Origin: Verrucomicrobiota bacterium | GTDB lineage: Bacteria; Verrucomicrobiota; Verrucomicrobiia; Verrucomicrobiales; Verrucomicrobiaceae | DNA: 16,549 nucleotides | Assembly: GCA_023428335.1 (NCBI GenBank) | Contig: JAEYYS010000058.1 | Location: 1-16,549 of the forward strand | Direction of reading: 5' to 3' | Part shown: in pieces, positions 6,277-13,460 of the stretch | How the letters are laid out: every line of letters starts with the position of its first letter | How positions within the stretch are numbered: position 1 is the stretch's first letter | Translations under genes and position numbers: made by a program | Notes under the pieces: model-generated | What the model was told of the DNA's origin: nothing | Seen by the model: the letters and a program-made list of their open reading frames with translations, nothing else | Databases searched by the model: none

Positions 6277-7641
6277 ATGAAAGTGCTTGCCCTTCTGCTC
6301 GCCCTGGCGCCCTGCCTGCTCACTGCCCAGCCCGCCAACGTCATCGTGCTTTTCGCCGACGACCTCGGCTGGGGCGATCTCGGCTGCCAGGGTTCGCCCG
6401 TCATCCGCACCCCGCAACTCGACCGCATGGCCGCCGAGGGCCTGCGCTTCACCGACTTCTATTCCGCCGCCGAAGTCTGCACACCGAGCCGGGCCGCCCT
6501 GCTCACGGGTCGCTACCCGATCCGCAGCGGCATGTGTGCGATGCCCAAGGCGCCGCGTCGCGTGCTCTTCGGCGATTCCAAGGGCGGCCTGCCGCAGACC
6601 GAACGCACACTGGCGCGCGTCCTCAAGGATCAGGGCTACGCCACCGCCCACATCGGCAAGTGGCACCTCGGCATCCATGAAGGCGGCCGCCCACTCGACC
6701 ACGGTTTCGACCACAGCTTCGGCCTGCCCTACTCGAACGACATGGACGCCCGCCCCGGCCTGCCCAAGGGATCGACCGGTTCGCCGAACCCGCCGACCGA
6801 CGGCTGGAATGTGCCGCTGCTGCGCGACGGCAAAGTGGTCGAACAGCCGGCCGTGCAGACCACCCTGACCAAGCGCTACACCGAGGAAGCGGTGAAGTTC
6901 ATCAGCGGCCAGAAAGGCAAACCGTTCTTCCTCTACCTCGCCCACACCTTCCCGCACGTGCCGATGTTCGCCTCGCCCACCTTCCAGGGCACCAGCCGAG
7001 CCGGCAGCTACGGCGACGCCGTCGAGGAACTCGACTGGAGCACGGGCGAAATCCTCGCCGCCCTGCGCCGTGAGGGCCTGGCCGAAAACACCCTCGTCGT
7101 CTTCACCAGCGACAACGGCCCCTGGCTCATCATGGGCAACCAGGGCGGCAGCGCCGGCCCGCTCAAGGACGGCAAGGGCAGCACCTGGGAGGGCGGCATG
7201 CGCGTGCCCGGTCTGTTCTGGATGCCCGGCCGCATCCGCCCCGGCGTCACCTCGCAACCCACCAGCGCCCTCGACCTCTTCCCGACCGCCCTCGCCCTCG
7301 CCGGCGCCACACCACCGGCCAACATCGAACTCGACGGCCGCGATCTCTCGCCCCTGCTCTTCGACGGCGAACTGCTGCCCGAGCGCCCCTTCTTTTATTA
7401 CCGCGGCGATCAGATCTTCGCCGTCCGTCTCGGCGAGTGGAAGGCCCACCTCAAGACCCAGACCGGTTACGGCCAGCCAAAGGCCGATGCCCATGCCACG
7501 CCCCTGCTCTTCCACCTCGGCCGCGATCCCTCGGAAAAACGCGACCTCGCCGCCAGCCACCCGCAGGTCGCCGAGCGCCTGCGCGCCCTCGCCGAAGCCC
7601 AGCGCGCCGCTGTCGTGCCCGGCGCACCGCAACTGCACTGA
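6277..7641 (+). CDS. Exported type I sulfatase, arylsulfatase A/GALNS-like
   Basis: A 454-residue protein with an N-terminal signal peptide (about 1-18, MKVLALLLAL then a cleavage-like TAQP). The sulfatase signature C68-T-P-S-R72 followed by AALLTGR marks Cys68 as the residue converted to formylglycine. Calcium-site residues are visible: Asp28-Asp29 (FADDLGWGD) and Asp279-Asn280 (TSDNGP). Active-site residues Lys128 and His130 (GKWHLG), His223/His227 and Lys297 are also present. The order of motifs and stretches such as GLRFTDFY and STWEGGMRVPG resemble animal arylsulfatase A and N-acetylgalactosamine-6-sulfatase. It should release sulfate from a sugar or glycan in the periplasm or outside the cell; the substrate cannot be read from sequence. 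A second sulfatase follows after 39 bp. No formylglycine-generating enzyme or anaerobic maturase is in the window. Confidence 0.93.
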   Translation: MKVLALLLALAPCLLTAQPANVIVLFADDLGWGDLGCQGSPVIRTPQLDRMAAEGLRFTDFYSAAEVCTPSRAALLTGRYPIRSGMCAMPKAPRRVLFGDSKGGLPQTERTLARVLKDQGYATAHIGKWHLGIHEGGRPLDHGFDHSFGLPYSNDMDARPGLPKGSTGSPNPPTDGWNVPLLRDGKVVEQPAVQTTLTKRYTEEAVKFISGQKGKPFFLYLAHTFPHVPMFASPTFQGTSRAGSYGDAVEELDWSTGEILAALRREGLAENTLVVFTSDNGPWLIMGNQGGSAGPLKDGKGSTWEGGMRVPGLFWMPGRIRPGVTSQPTSALDLFPTALALAGATPPANIELDGRDLSPLLFDGELLPERPFFYYRGDQIFAVRLGEWKAHLKTQTGYGQPKADAHATPLLFHLGRDPSEKRDLAASHPQVAERLRALAEAQRAAVVPGAPQLH

Positions 7642-7680
7642 TCCGCGGCAAGACCCCCACACCTCCTGCATTCCCCAGCC

Positions 7681-9096
7681 ATGCTTCGCCCGCTCGCCCT
7701 CCTCTTCGCCGCCCTGCTGCCCGCCGTCGCCGCCGACCGCCCCAACATCGTCTGGATCATGGCCGACGACCTCGGCTACGGCGACCTCGGCTGCTACGGC
7801 CAAAAAGTCATCACCACGCCCAACCTGGACCGCATGGCGAGCGAAGGCCTGCGCTTCACTCATTACTACGCCGGTGCCACAGTCTGCGCTCCCTCGCGCA
7901 GCGTGCTGATGACCGGCCTGCACCACGGTCACACCCGCGTGCGCGGCAATGCCGGCCAGGCCAATCCGGCGGCGCAGGCGCTGAAACCGGGCGATGTCAC
8001 GGTCGCCGGCGTGCTGCAAAAGGCGGGGTACAAAACCGCGCTCATCGGCAAGTGGGGCCTCGGCAATGTCGGCGCCGCCGAGAGCGGTTTGCCGCGCAAG
8101 CACGGCTTCGATGAATTCTACGGCTACCTCAGCCAACACCACGCCCACAACCACTTCCCCGACTACCTCAGGCGCAACGAAACCAAGGAACCGCTCTCCA
8201 ATGTCATCGTGCCGGTCGGCGAAGACGGCGCCGGCTACGCCACCGATGCCGTGCACTTCGCCGATGACCTCTTCGCCGAGGAGAGCCTGAAGTTTGTCGA
8301 CGAAAACCGCGACCGTCCCTTCTTCCTGTACTGGAGCCCGGTCATCCCGCATGCCAACAACGAGCGCGCCCGCCTGCTCGGCGACGGCGCCCAGGTGCCC
8401 GACTACGGTCCGTATGCCGACAAGGACTGGCCGAATCAGGACAAGGGTCAGGCCGCGATGATCACCCGGCTCGACAGCTATGTCGGCCGCATGCTTGAGC
8501 AGTTGCAGAAGCTCGGCCTGGCGGAAAAAACACTGGTCATCTTCACCAGTGACAACGGCCCGCACAATGAGAGCAAGCACGACCTCAGCCGCTTCCAGCC
8601 CTCCGGCCCCTTCACCGGCATCAAGCGCAGCCTGACCGACGGCGGCATCCGCGTGCCCTTCATCGCCTGGTGGCCCGGCAAGGTGAAACCTGGCGTGACC
8701 GATCACGTCGGCTACTTCCCCGATTTCCTGCCCACCGCCGCCGAACTCGCCGGCGCACCCGCCCCCGCACAGACCGACGGCCTCAGCCTCGTGCCACTGC
8801 TGGCCGGGCGACCCCAGGAGCAAAAAACCCATGAGTTCCTGTACTGGGAATTCCACGAGGGCGGCTTCAAGCAGGCCGCGCTCTATCAGGGCCGCTGGAA
8901 GGGCCTGCGCAGCGGCGGACCGGACGCTCCGGTCAAGCTGTTCGATCAGAAGAACGATGTCGCCGAAGTCAACGATGTCGCCGCCGCCCACCCCGAGATC
9001 GCCGCCAAAATCGGCGCTTATCTCAAGACCGCGCGCAGCGAACTGCCCGAATGGGAACCGCGCTGGCAGCCTGCGGGCAAAAAGAAGGCGAAGTAG
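7681..9096 (+). CDS. Exported type I sulfatase, second of the tandem pair
   Basis: A 471-residue protein with a signal peptide (about 1-18, ending AVAA before DRPN). The core is C69-A-P-S-R73 (Cys69 is the formylglycine precursor), Asp29-Asp30 (MADDLGYGD), Lys124 in GKWGLG, His224 (PVIPHAN), Asp291-Asn292 (TSDNGP) and Lys315 (GIKRSLTDGG). The usual His of GKWHLG is Gly here, a variant I recall from one arylsulfatase subgroup, so it need not mean loss of activity. The protein clearly differs from the first sulfatase, being closest near the N-terminus, which suggests the two act on different bonds of a shared sulfated glycan rather than being a recent duplication. The start lies 39 bp after the first sulfatase stop, without a Shine-Dalgarno sequence. 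The C-terminus is Lys-rich (KKKAK). Confidence 0.93.
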   Translation: MLRPLALLFAALLPAVAADRPNIVWIMADDLGYGDLGCYGQKVITTPNLDRMASEGLRFTHYYAGATVCAPSRSVLMTGLHHGHTRVRGNAGQANPAAQALKPGDVTVAGVLQKAGYKTALIGKWGLGNVGAAESGLPRKHGFDEFYGYLSQHHAHNHFPDYLRRNETKEPLSNVIVPVGEDGAGYATDAVHFADDLFAEESLKFVDENRDRPFFLYWSPVIPHANNERARLLGDGAQVPDYGPYADKDWPNQDKGQAAMITRLDSYVGRMLEQLQKLGLAEKTLVIFTSDNGPHNESKHDLSRFQPSGPFTGIKRSLTDGGIRVPFIAWWPGKVKPGVTDHVGYFPDFLPTAAELAGAPAPAQTDGLSLVPLLAGRPQEQKTHEFLYWEFHEGGFKQAALYQGRWKGLRSGGPDAPVKLFDQKNDVAEVNDVAAAHPEIAAKIGAYLKTARSELPEWEPRWQPAGKKKAK

Positions 9097-9100
9097 GCGA

Positions 9101-9145
9101 CGGCCCGGTGGCCGCCGCCTCAGTGACGGGTCGCCTCAGCGACCC
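9101..9145. terminator. Two hairpins between the convergent sulfatase and aminotransferase genes
   Basis: CGGCC-CGGT-GGCCG (9101-9114) is followed by a perfect 7-bp stem GGGTCGC-CTCA-GCGACCC (9128-9145). The second stem contains the aminotransferase stop codon (9136-9138) in its tetraloop. Neither has a strong T-tract. Position between convergent genes suggests a two-way terminator. Confidence 0.4.
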
Positions 9146-10302
9146 TGAACGAATTCCTCCATCAGATCCATCGCCTTGACGATGAGGTCCGGCGCCGTCG
9201 CGTAGCAGCAGCGCACAAAGCCTTCGCCAGCCTTGCCAAAGGCGTTGCCGGGCACGACGGCGACGCTCTTTTGCTCGAGCAGGCCGATGGCAAACTCCTT
9301 GCTGGTCATGCCGGTCGGCCGGATGTCCGGGAACACGTAGAAGGCACCGCCTGGATTGAAGCAGGGCAGCCCCATGGCGTTCAGGCGGGAGACGATGAGG
9401 TTGCGCCGCTGCTCGTAGCTCTGGCGCATCTCCTCATAGGCGGAGGCGCCCATCTTCAGGGCTTCCAGCCCCGCGGTCTGGCTCATGATCGGCGCGCAGA
9501 GCATGCAGTACTGGTGGATCTTCATCATCGCCTCGCGCAGGACGGCGGGCGCACAGGCATAGCCCAAACGCCAGCCGGTCATGGCAAAGGCCTTGCTGAA
9601 ACCGTGCAGCAGGATGGTGCGCTCGCGCATGCCGGGATACTCGACAATGCTGCGGTGCTGCCGCTGATCGTACAGCAGCTCGCAGTAGATCTCGTCGGTG
9701 ATGACGATGAGGTCGTGCTTCACCGCCAGCGCGGCGATCTTCGCCAGTTCCTCGGGCGGCATGATGCCGCCGGTCGGGTTGGTCGGGAAATTCATCGCCA
9801 GCACCTTGGTGCGCGGCGTGATCGCGCGTTCGACGTCCTCAGCCATGAGGGCGAACTGGTTTTCCTCGCGCGTCTCAACGACCACCGGCACGCCGTAGGC
9901 CATCTTGATGCCCGGACTGTACGAGACGTAGCAGGGTTCGTGGTAGATCACCTCGTCGCCCGGATTCAGCAGGGCGCGGAAAGCCAGGTCGAGCGCTTCG
10001 GAAACACCGACCGTGACCAGAATCTCCGTCTTCGGGTCGTAGCGAACCCGGAACTGGTTCTGCACGTAATCGCTGATGGCGATGCGCAGGGATTCCAGAC
10101 CCAGGTTCGAGGTGTAGGTCGTGTGCCCCTTTTCGAGCGAACGAATCGCCGCCTCGCGGATCGGCCAGGGGGTGGGTTTGTCCGGTTCACCGACGCCGAG
10201 CGAGATCACATCCGAACGGCCAATGACCAGTTCGAAGAAATCGCGGATGCCAGAGCGGGGAAGATCGCGGACCTGGGTGCAGAGTTTGCTGTCGTAGTCC
10301 AT
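9136..10302 (-). CDS. Class I (fold type I) pyridoxal-phosphate aminotransferase, AlaT/AspC-like
   Basis: A 388-residue protein of normal family length. Hallmarks are GVGEPD (37-42), TTYTSNLGLESLR, Asn175 in NFPTNPTGG, Asp203 and Tyr206 (ITDEIYCELLY), the PLP-binding Lys237 in HGFSKAFAMTGWRLGY with Arg245, and a C-terminal Arg in the EGFVRCCYA region expected to hold the substrate carboxylate. Such enzymes move amino groups between an amino acid and a 2-oxo acid, usually 2-oxoglutarate; alanine, aspartate or aromatic amino acids are all possible. The Lrp-type regulator gene ends 12 bp upstream on the same strand, so the two form an operon. The arrangement matches Bacillus alaR-alaT (yugG-yugH), which makes alanine aminotransferase the leading guess. 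Confidence 0.9.
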   Translation of the reverse strand: MDYDSKLCTQVRDLPRSGIRDFFELVIGRSDVISLGVGEPDKPTPWPIREAAIRSLEKGHTTYTSNLGLESLRIAISDYVQNQFRVRYDPKTEILVTVGVSEALDLAFRALLNPGDEVIYHEPCYVSYSPGIKMAYGVPVVVETREENQFALMAEDVERAITPRTKVLAMNFPTNPTGGIMPPEELAKIAALAVKHDLIVITDEIYCELLYDQRQHRSIVEYPGMRERTILLHGFSKAFAMTGWRLGYACAPAVLREAMMKIHQYCMLCAPIMSQTAGLEALKMGASAYEEMRQSYEQRRNLIVSRLNAMGLPCFNPGGAFYVFPDIRPTGMTSKEFAIGLLEQKSVAVVPGNAFGKAGEGFVRCCYATAPDLIVKAMDLMEEFVQGR

Positions 10303-10314
10303 GAGGGGCGTGAT

Positions 10315-10794
10315 TCACGGACTGACCGGCAGGCGCTCTTCATCATCGCCAGGATTGACGAGGAAACCGGACTGCTTGTAGGCCTTGAGCTGGAAATGGG
10401 TGGCGGTGGAAAGGATGCCGCCGAGCGTGCTGAGCTTCTCGGCGACGAAGTTGGCGACATCGAGCAGGTCCTGTCCCTCGACGACCACGGCGAGGTCGTA
10501 GCCGCCGCTCATCAGGAAGCACTCGCGCACCTGGTCGAACTTGGCGATGCGCCGCGCCAGACGATCGAAGCCGCCCTCACGCTCGGGCGTGATGCGCACC
10601 TCAATGAGCGCGGTGACACCGCGATGCCCCGCTTTGTGGCGGTCGACCACGGCGTTGTAACCCAGGATCGTGCCGTCGGCCTCGGCCGCTCGCGTGCGCC
10701 GGATGACTTCGTCTTCGGTGAGGCCTAGAAGCTGGGCCAGCTCGCTGGGGGAGCGGTTCGAGTTGAGATGCAGGAGGTGAATCAGGGGATCCAT
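10315..10794 (-). CDS. Lrp/AsnC-family transcriptional regulator
   Basis: A 159-residue protein from the ATG at 10794. The frame stays open upstream to 11292, but that extension overlaps the divergent gene and has no family similarity. Residues 1-45 form the winged-helix DNA-binding region (ELAQLLGLTEDEVIRRTRAAEADGTI, shown as its two halves ELAQLLGLTEDEV and IRRTRAAEADGTI), and about 58-140 the RAM ligand-binding domain (TALIEVRITPE, ECFLMSGGYDLAVVVEG). The N-terminal helix is shortened and starts MDPLIHLL rather than the usual LDxxDxxIL. Lrp/AsnC proteins sense amino acids as oligomers and often control the adjacent gene, here the aminotransferase 12 bp downstream. It is divergent from the FAH/aldehyde dehydrogenase operon across 138 bp, so it could control both directions. 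Confidence 0.88.
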   Translation of the reverse strand: MDPLIHLLHLNSNRSPSELAQLLGLTEDEVIRRTRAAEADGTILGYNAVVDRHKAGHRGVTALIEVRITPEREGGFDRLARRIAKFDQVRECFLMSGGYDLAVVVEGQDLLDVANFVAEKLSTLGGILSTATHFQLKAYKQSGFLVNPGDDEERLPVSP

Positions 10795-10804
10795 GGGAAA
10801 GGCC

Positions 10805-10832
10805 AATCTACGCGAGCTTTGGGCGCTGGCAA
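10805..10832 (-). promoter_or_regulatory. Candidate promoter of the Lrp-aminotransferase operon
   Basis: On the minus strand, TTGCCA (10832-10827; five of six) is followed after 16 bp by TAGATT (10810-10805; four of six). The -10 box ends 10 nt before the ATG at 10794, so the 5' leader would be only about 3-4 nt. Confidence 0.45.
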
Positions 10833-10853
10833 GCGGTGCCGGGTGGACGCCTT

Positions 10854-10865
10854 CGCCGGCCGGCG
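10854..10865. promoter_or_regulatory. 12-bp GC palindrome midway in the divergent promoter region
   Basis: CGCCGGCCGGCG is a perfect palindrome between the two oppositely facing candidate promoters. It is a possible operator for the adjacent regulator, but GC-only palindromes arise easily in this base composition. Confidence 0.2.
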
Positions 10866-10895
10866 GGCTCGGACACTCTGGACATCGTTCTTGTT

Positions 10896-10923
10896 TTGAC
10901 AGCAGCGCGCGCGGCGATAGGCT
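10896..10923 (+). promoter_or_regulatory. Candidate promoter of the FAH/KGSADH operon
   Basis: A perfect -35 box TTGACA (10896-10901) is followed after 16 bp by TAGGCT (10918-10923, TANNNT form). The -10 box ends 9 nt before the ATG at 10933, so the transcript would start within a few bases of the start codon. Confidence 0.5.
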
Positions 10924-10932
10924 CGCCGCCAC

Positions 10933-11757
10933 ATGCAGCTCTACCGCACCCGCCACGGCCTCTTCCTGCGCAGCCCGAACCTCACCTGGCACCGGCTCGA
11001 AGAGCAGGACTGGGACGCCCTGTTCAACCGTCCGGACCTGCACGCTCATCTTGTTGCCGAAGCGGCCAGCCTGCCGGCGGTGGCGGAACCGACCGACCTG
11101 CTCGCCCCCATCGGCAGCCAGGAGGTCTGGGCCGCGGGCGTCACCTACTTCCGCAGCCGCACCGCCCGCATGGAGGAGAGCAAGGACGCCGGCGGCGGCA
11201 GCTTCTACGACCGCGTGTACGCCGCCGAACGCCCGGAAATCTTCTTCAAGGCCACCCCGCAGCGGGTCGCCCACCCCGGCCAGGCCATGCACCTGCGCAG
11301 CGACTCGAAATGGATGGTGCCCGAACCCGAGTTGACGTTGGCGATCAACGCCGACGGCAACATCCTCGGTGCCACCGTCGGCAACGACCTGTCCTGCCGC
11401 GACATCGAGGGCGAAAACCCGCTGTACCTGCCGCAGGCGAAGTGCTTCAAACTCTGCGCCGCCCTCGGCCCCTGCCTGCTTGTCGCCCCCGCCCCACTGC
11501 CGCCGGAAACGGCCATCCGCCTGGAAATCCGCCGCGGCGAGGCCGTTGCCTTCGCCGGCGAAACCACCCTCGCCCAGCTCAAGCGCACGCCGCAGGAACT
11601 GGCCGGCTTCCTCTACCGCGACAACAGCTTCCCGACCGGCGCCTATCTGATGACCGGCACCGGCATCGTGCCCGGCGATGAGTTCACGCTGCAGCCGGGC
11701 GACGAGATGCGCATCTCGATCGATGGCATCGGCACGCTTGTGAACCCCGCCGCCTAA
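10933..11757 (+). CDS. FAH-family 2-keto-3-deoxypentonate dehydratase candidate
   Basis: A 274-residue protein of the fumarylacetoacetate hydrolase fold. Visible family features are GVTYFRSRTARMEES (69-83), ERPEIFFKA (99-107), the metal ligands Glu131 and Glu133 (PEPEL) and Asp152 (GNDLSCRDIEG), PLYLPQAK with Lys170, and TGTGIVPGDEF near the end. The sequence resembles 2-keto-3-deoxy-D-arabinonate dehydratase (Sulfolobus KdaD and the bacterial 'AraD1' group). That enzyme dehydrates 2-keto-3-deoxypentonate to alpha-ketoglutarate semialdehyde. The next gene, 21 bp downstream, encodes the dehydrogenase for exactly that product, which strongly favours this role over acylpyruvate hydrolysis. The sugar (arabinose, xylose or another) is not determined. 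No sugar dehydrogenase or pentonate dehydratase is in the window. Confidence 0.85.
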   Translation: MQLYRTRHGLFLRSPNLTWHRLEEQDWDALFNRPDLHAHLVAEAASLPAVAEPTDLLAPIGSQEVWAAGVTYFRSRTARMEESKDAGGGSFYDRVYAAERPEIFFKATPQRVAHPGQAMHLRSDSKWMVPEPELTLAINADGNILGATVGNDLSCRDIEGENPLYLPQAKCFKLCAALGPCLLVAPAPLPPETAIRLEIRRGEAVAFAGETTLAQLKRTPQELAGFLYRDNSFPTGAYLMTGTGIVPGDEFTLQPGDEMRISIDGIGTLVNPAA

Positions 11758-11778
11758 CCCTCACCTCACCCCTTCCCC

Positions 11779-13371
11779 ATGCTCACCGGACACCACCTCA
11801 TCGCGGGTCGCGAAACCACGACCCAGCACGCCCCCTTCCAGGCCGTCAACCCGTCGACCAACCAGCCCATGGAACCGAGCTTCTCGGAGGCCACCGCCGC
11901 CGAGGCCGACGAGGCCCTGCGCGCCGCCGACGGCGCCTTCGACGGCCTGCGCACGGCCAGCGTCGAAACCCGCGCCGCCTTCCTGGAAACCCTGGCCGAG
12001 GAAATCCTCGCCCTCGGCGACGCCCTGCTCGAACGCGCCCATGCCGAAACCGCTCTGCCGATAGCCCGCCTGACCGGCGAGCGCGGCCGCGCCGTCAACC
12101 AGTGCCGCATGTTCGCCGCCCTGATCCGCGAAGGCTCTTGGTCCGAGGCCAGCATCGACCGCGCCCAGCCGGACCGCCAGCCCCTGCCCAAACCCGATGT
12201 CCGCCGCGTCCTGCAGCCGATCGGCCCGGTCGTCGTCTTCGGCGCCAGCAACTTCCCCTTCGCCATCGGCGTCGTCGGCACCGACTCGGTCTGCGCCCTC
12301 GCCGCCGGCTGCCCGGTCGTGGTCAAGGCCCATCCCGCCCACCCCGGCACCTGCGAGATGCTCTCGCGCGCCGTTTTCCAGGCCCTGCAGAAAAGCGGCC
12401 TGCCCCAGGGCAGCTTCTCGATGCTGCAGGGTCGCAGCCATGACATCGGCATCGAACTCGTGCGCCATCCGCTCACCCAGGCAGTCGCCTTCACCGGCTC
12501 GCTGCGCGGCGGTCGCGCCCTCATTGACGTCGCCGCCGCCCGCCCGCAGCCGATCCCAGTATATGCGGAGATGGGCTCGGTGAACCCCGTCTTCGTCCTG
12601 CCCAGGGCCCTCAAGGCGCGCGCCGCGCAGATGGCCGAAGCCTACATCGGCTCGGTCACCATGGGCGTCGGCCAATTCTGCACGAATCCAGCCATGGTCC
12701 TCGGCGTCAAGAGTCCGGAACTGGCGGAATTTGTCCGCGCCGCCGGCGAGCAGGCGCAAAAAGTCGCCCCGCAAACCATGCTGCACCGCGGCATCTGCGA
12801 AACCTATGAGGCCGGCACCGCCGTCTGGCACACGATCTCCGGCCTGCGCCTTGCCGGCCAGTCGGAGCAGAGCCCGAACCATGACGCCACCCAGGCCGCC
12901 TGCCGGATCTTCACCGCGCCGCTCGACGTTCTGCAGTCGAACGAGGAACTGCAGCGCGAGGTCTTCGGCCCCTGCTCGATCATCGCCGAGAGCGACAGCA
13001 TGGAGGCCGTGCTGGAATTCGCCCGCGGGCTGGAGGGCCAGCTCACCGCCGCCATCCACGGCACGCCCGACGACCTGCGCGAAAACGCCGAACTGGTGCG
13101 CATCCTCGAACGCAAGGTCGGCCGCCTCATCTTCAACGGCTTCGGCACCGGCATCGAACCCTGCCCGTCGATGCACCACGGCGGCCCCTACCCGGCGGCC
13201 AGCCACAGCTACTTCACCAGCATCGGCACCGGCAGCATCCAGCGCTTCGTCCGCCCGGTCTGCTACCAGGGTTTCCCCGACGACTGCCTGCCTGAGGCCC
13301 TGCAAAACGCCAACCCGCGCGGCCTCATGCGCCTGCTCGACGGCAGCCTGACCCGCGAGCCGGTGGCCTGA
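11779..13371 (+). CDS. Alpha-ketoglutarate semialdehyde dehydrogenase (aldehyde dehydrogenase superfamily)
   Basis: A 530-residue aldehyde dehydrogenase. Residues seen are Asn157 (GASNFPFA, oxyanion site), Lys183 (VVVKAHPAHPG, cofactor binding), FTGS (238-241), the general base Glu264 (YAEMGSVNPVF), the nucleophile Cys301 (GVGQFCTNP) and Glu394 (EVFGP). The signatures AHPAHPGT, RGGRAL and AEMGSxNPVF are typical of type III ketoglutarate semialdehyde dehydrogenases, often NADP-dependent. The enzyme oxidises 2,5-dioxopentanoate to 2-oxoglutarate, which enters the TCA cycle. The gene is second in an operon with the FAH-family dehydratase; the ATG follows a CT-rich 21-bp spacer without a Shine-Dalgarno sequence. 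Other sources of this semialdehyde (glucarate, hydroxyproline) use the same enzyme, so the carbon source depends on the dehydratase partner. Confidence 0.9.
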   Translation: MLTGHHLIAGRETTTQHAPFQAVNPSTNQPMEPSFSEATAAEADEALRAADGAFDGLRTASVETRAAFLETLAEEILALGDALLERAHAETALPIARLTGERGRAVNQCRMFAALIREGSWSEASIDRAQPDRQPLPKPDVRRVLQPIGPVVVFGASNFPFAIGVVGTDSVCALAAGCPVVVKAHPAHPGTCEMLSRAVFQALQKSGLPQGSFSMLQGRSHDIGIELVRHPLTQAVAFTGSLRGGRALIDVAAARPQPIPVYAEMGSVNPVFVLPRALKARAAQMAEAYIGSVTMGVGQFCTNPAMVLGVKSPELAEFVRAAGEQAQKVAPQTMLHRGICETYEAGTAVWHTISGLRLAGQSEQSPNHDATQAACRIFTAPLDVLQSNEELQREVFGPCSIIAESDSMEAVLEFARGLEGQLTAAIHGTPDDLRENAELVRILERKVGRLIFNGFGTGIEPCPSMHHGGPYPAASHSYFTSIGTGSIQRFVRPVCYQGFPDDCLPEALQNANPRGLMRLLDGSLTREPVA

Positions 13372-13407
13372 ACCGCCAGTTTGAGTAAACCAAACCCTCC
13401 ACAATCG

Positions 13408-13435
13408 ATCGGGCAGCACACTCGTGCTCCCCGAT
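13408..13435. terminator. Strong hairpin between convergent aldehyde dehydrogenase and lipoprotein genes
   Basis: ATCGGG-C-AGCAC (13408-13419) pairs with GTGCT-C-CCCGAT (13424-13435): eleven base pairs with one C-C mismatch and a 4-nt loop ACTC. It lies 36 bp after the dehydrogenase stop and 25 bp past the lipoprotein stop. On the plus strand it is followed by GCTTT, a short T-run. A two-way terminator is likely. Confidence 0.6.
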
Positions 13436-13460
13436 GCTTTAGGGATTCTGTCCCATGGAC

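Noticed and set aside
6184..8991. A 935-codon minus-strand open frame opposite both sulfatases
   Set aside because: It is a shadow of strong third-position bias. The plus strand encodes two complete sulfatases with all catalytic motifs.
10795..11292. N-terminal extension of the Lrp/AsnC reading frame
   Set aside because: The frame is open only because stops are rare here. The extension overlaps the divergent FAH gene, lacks family similarity and would bury the candidate promoters.
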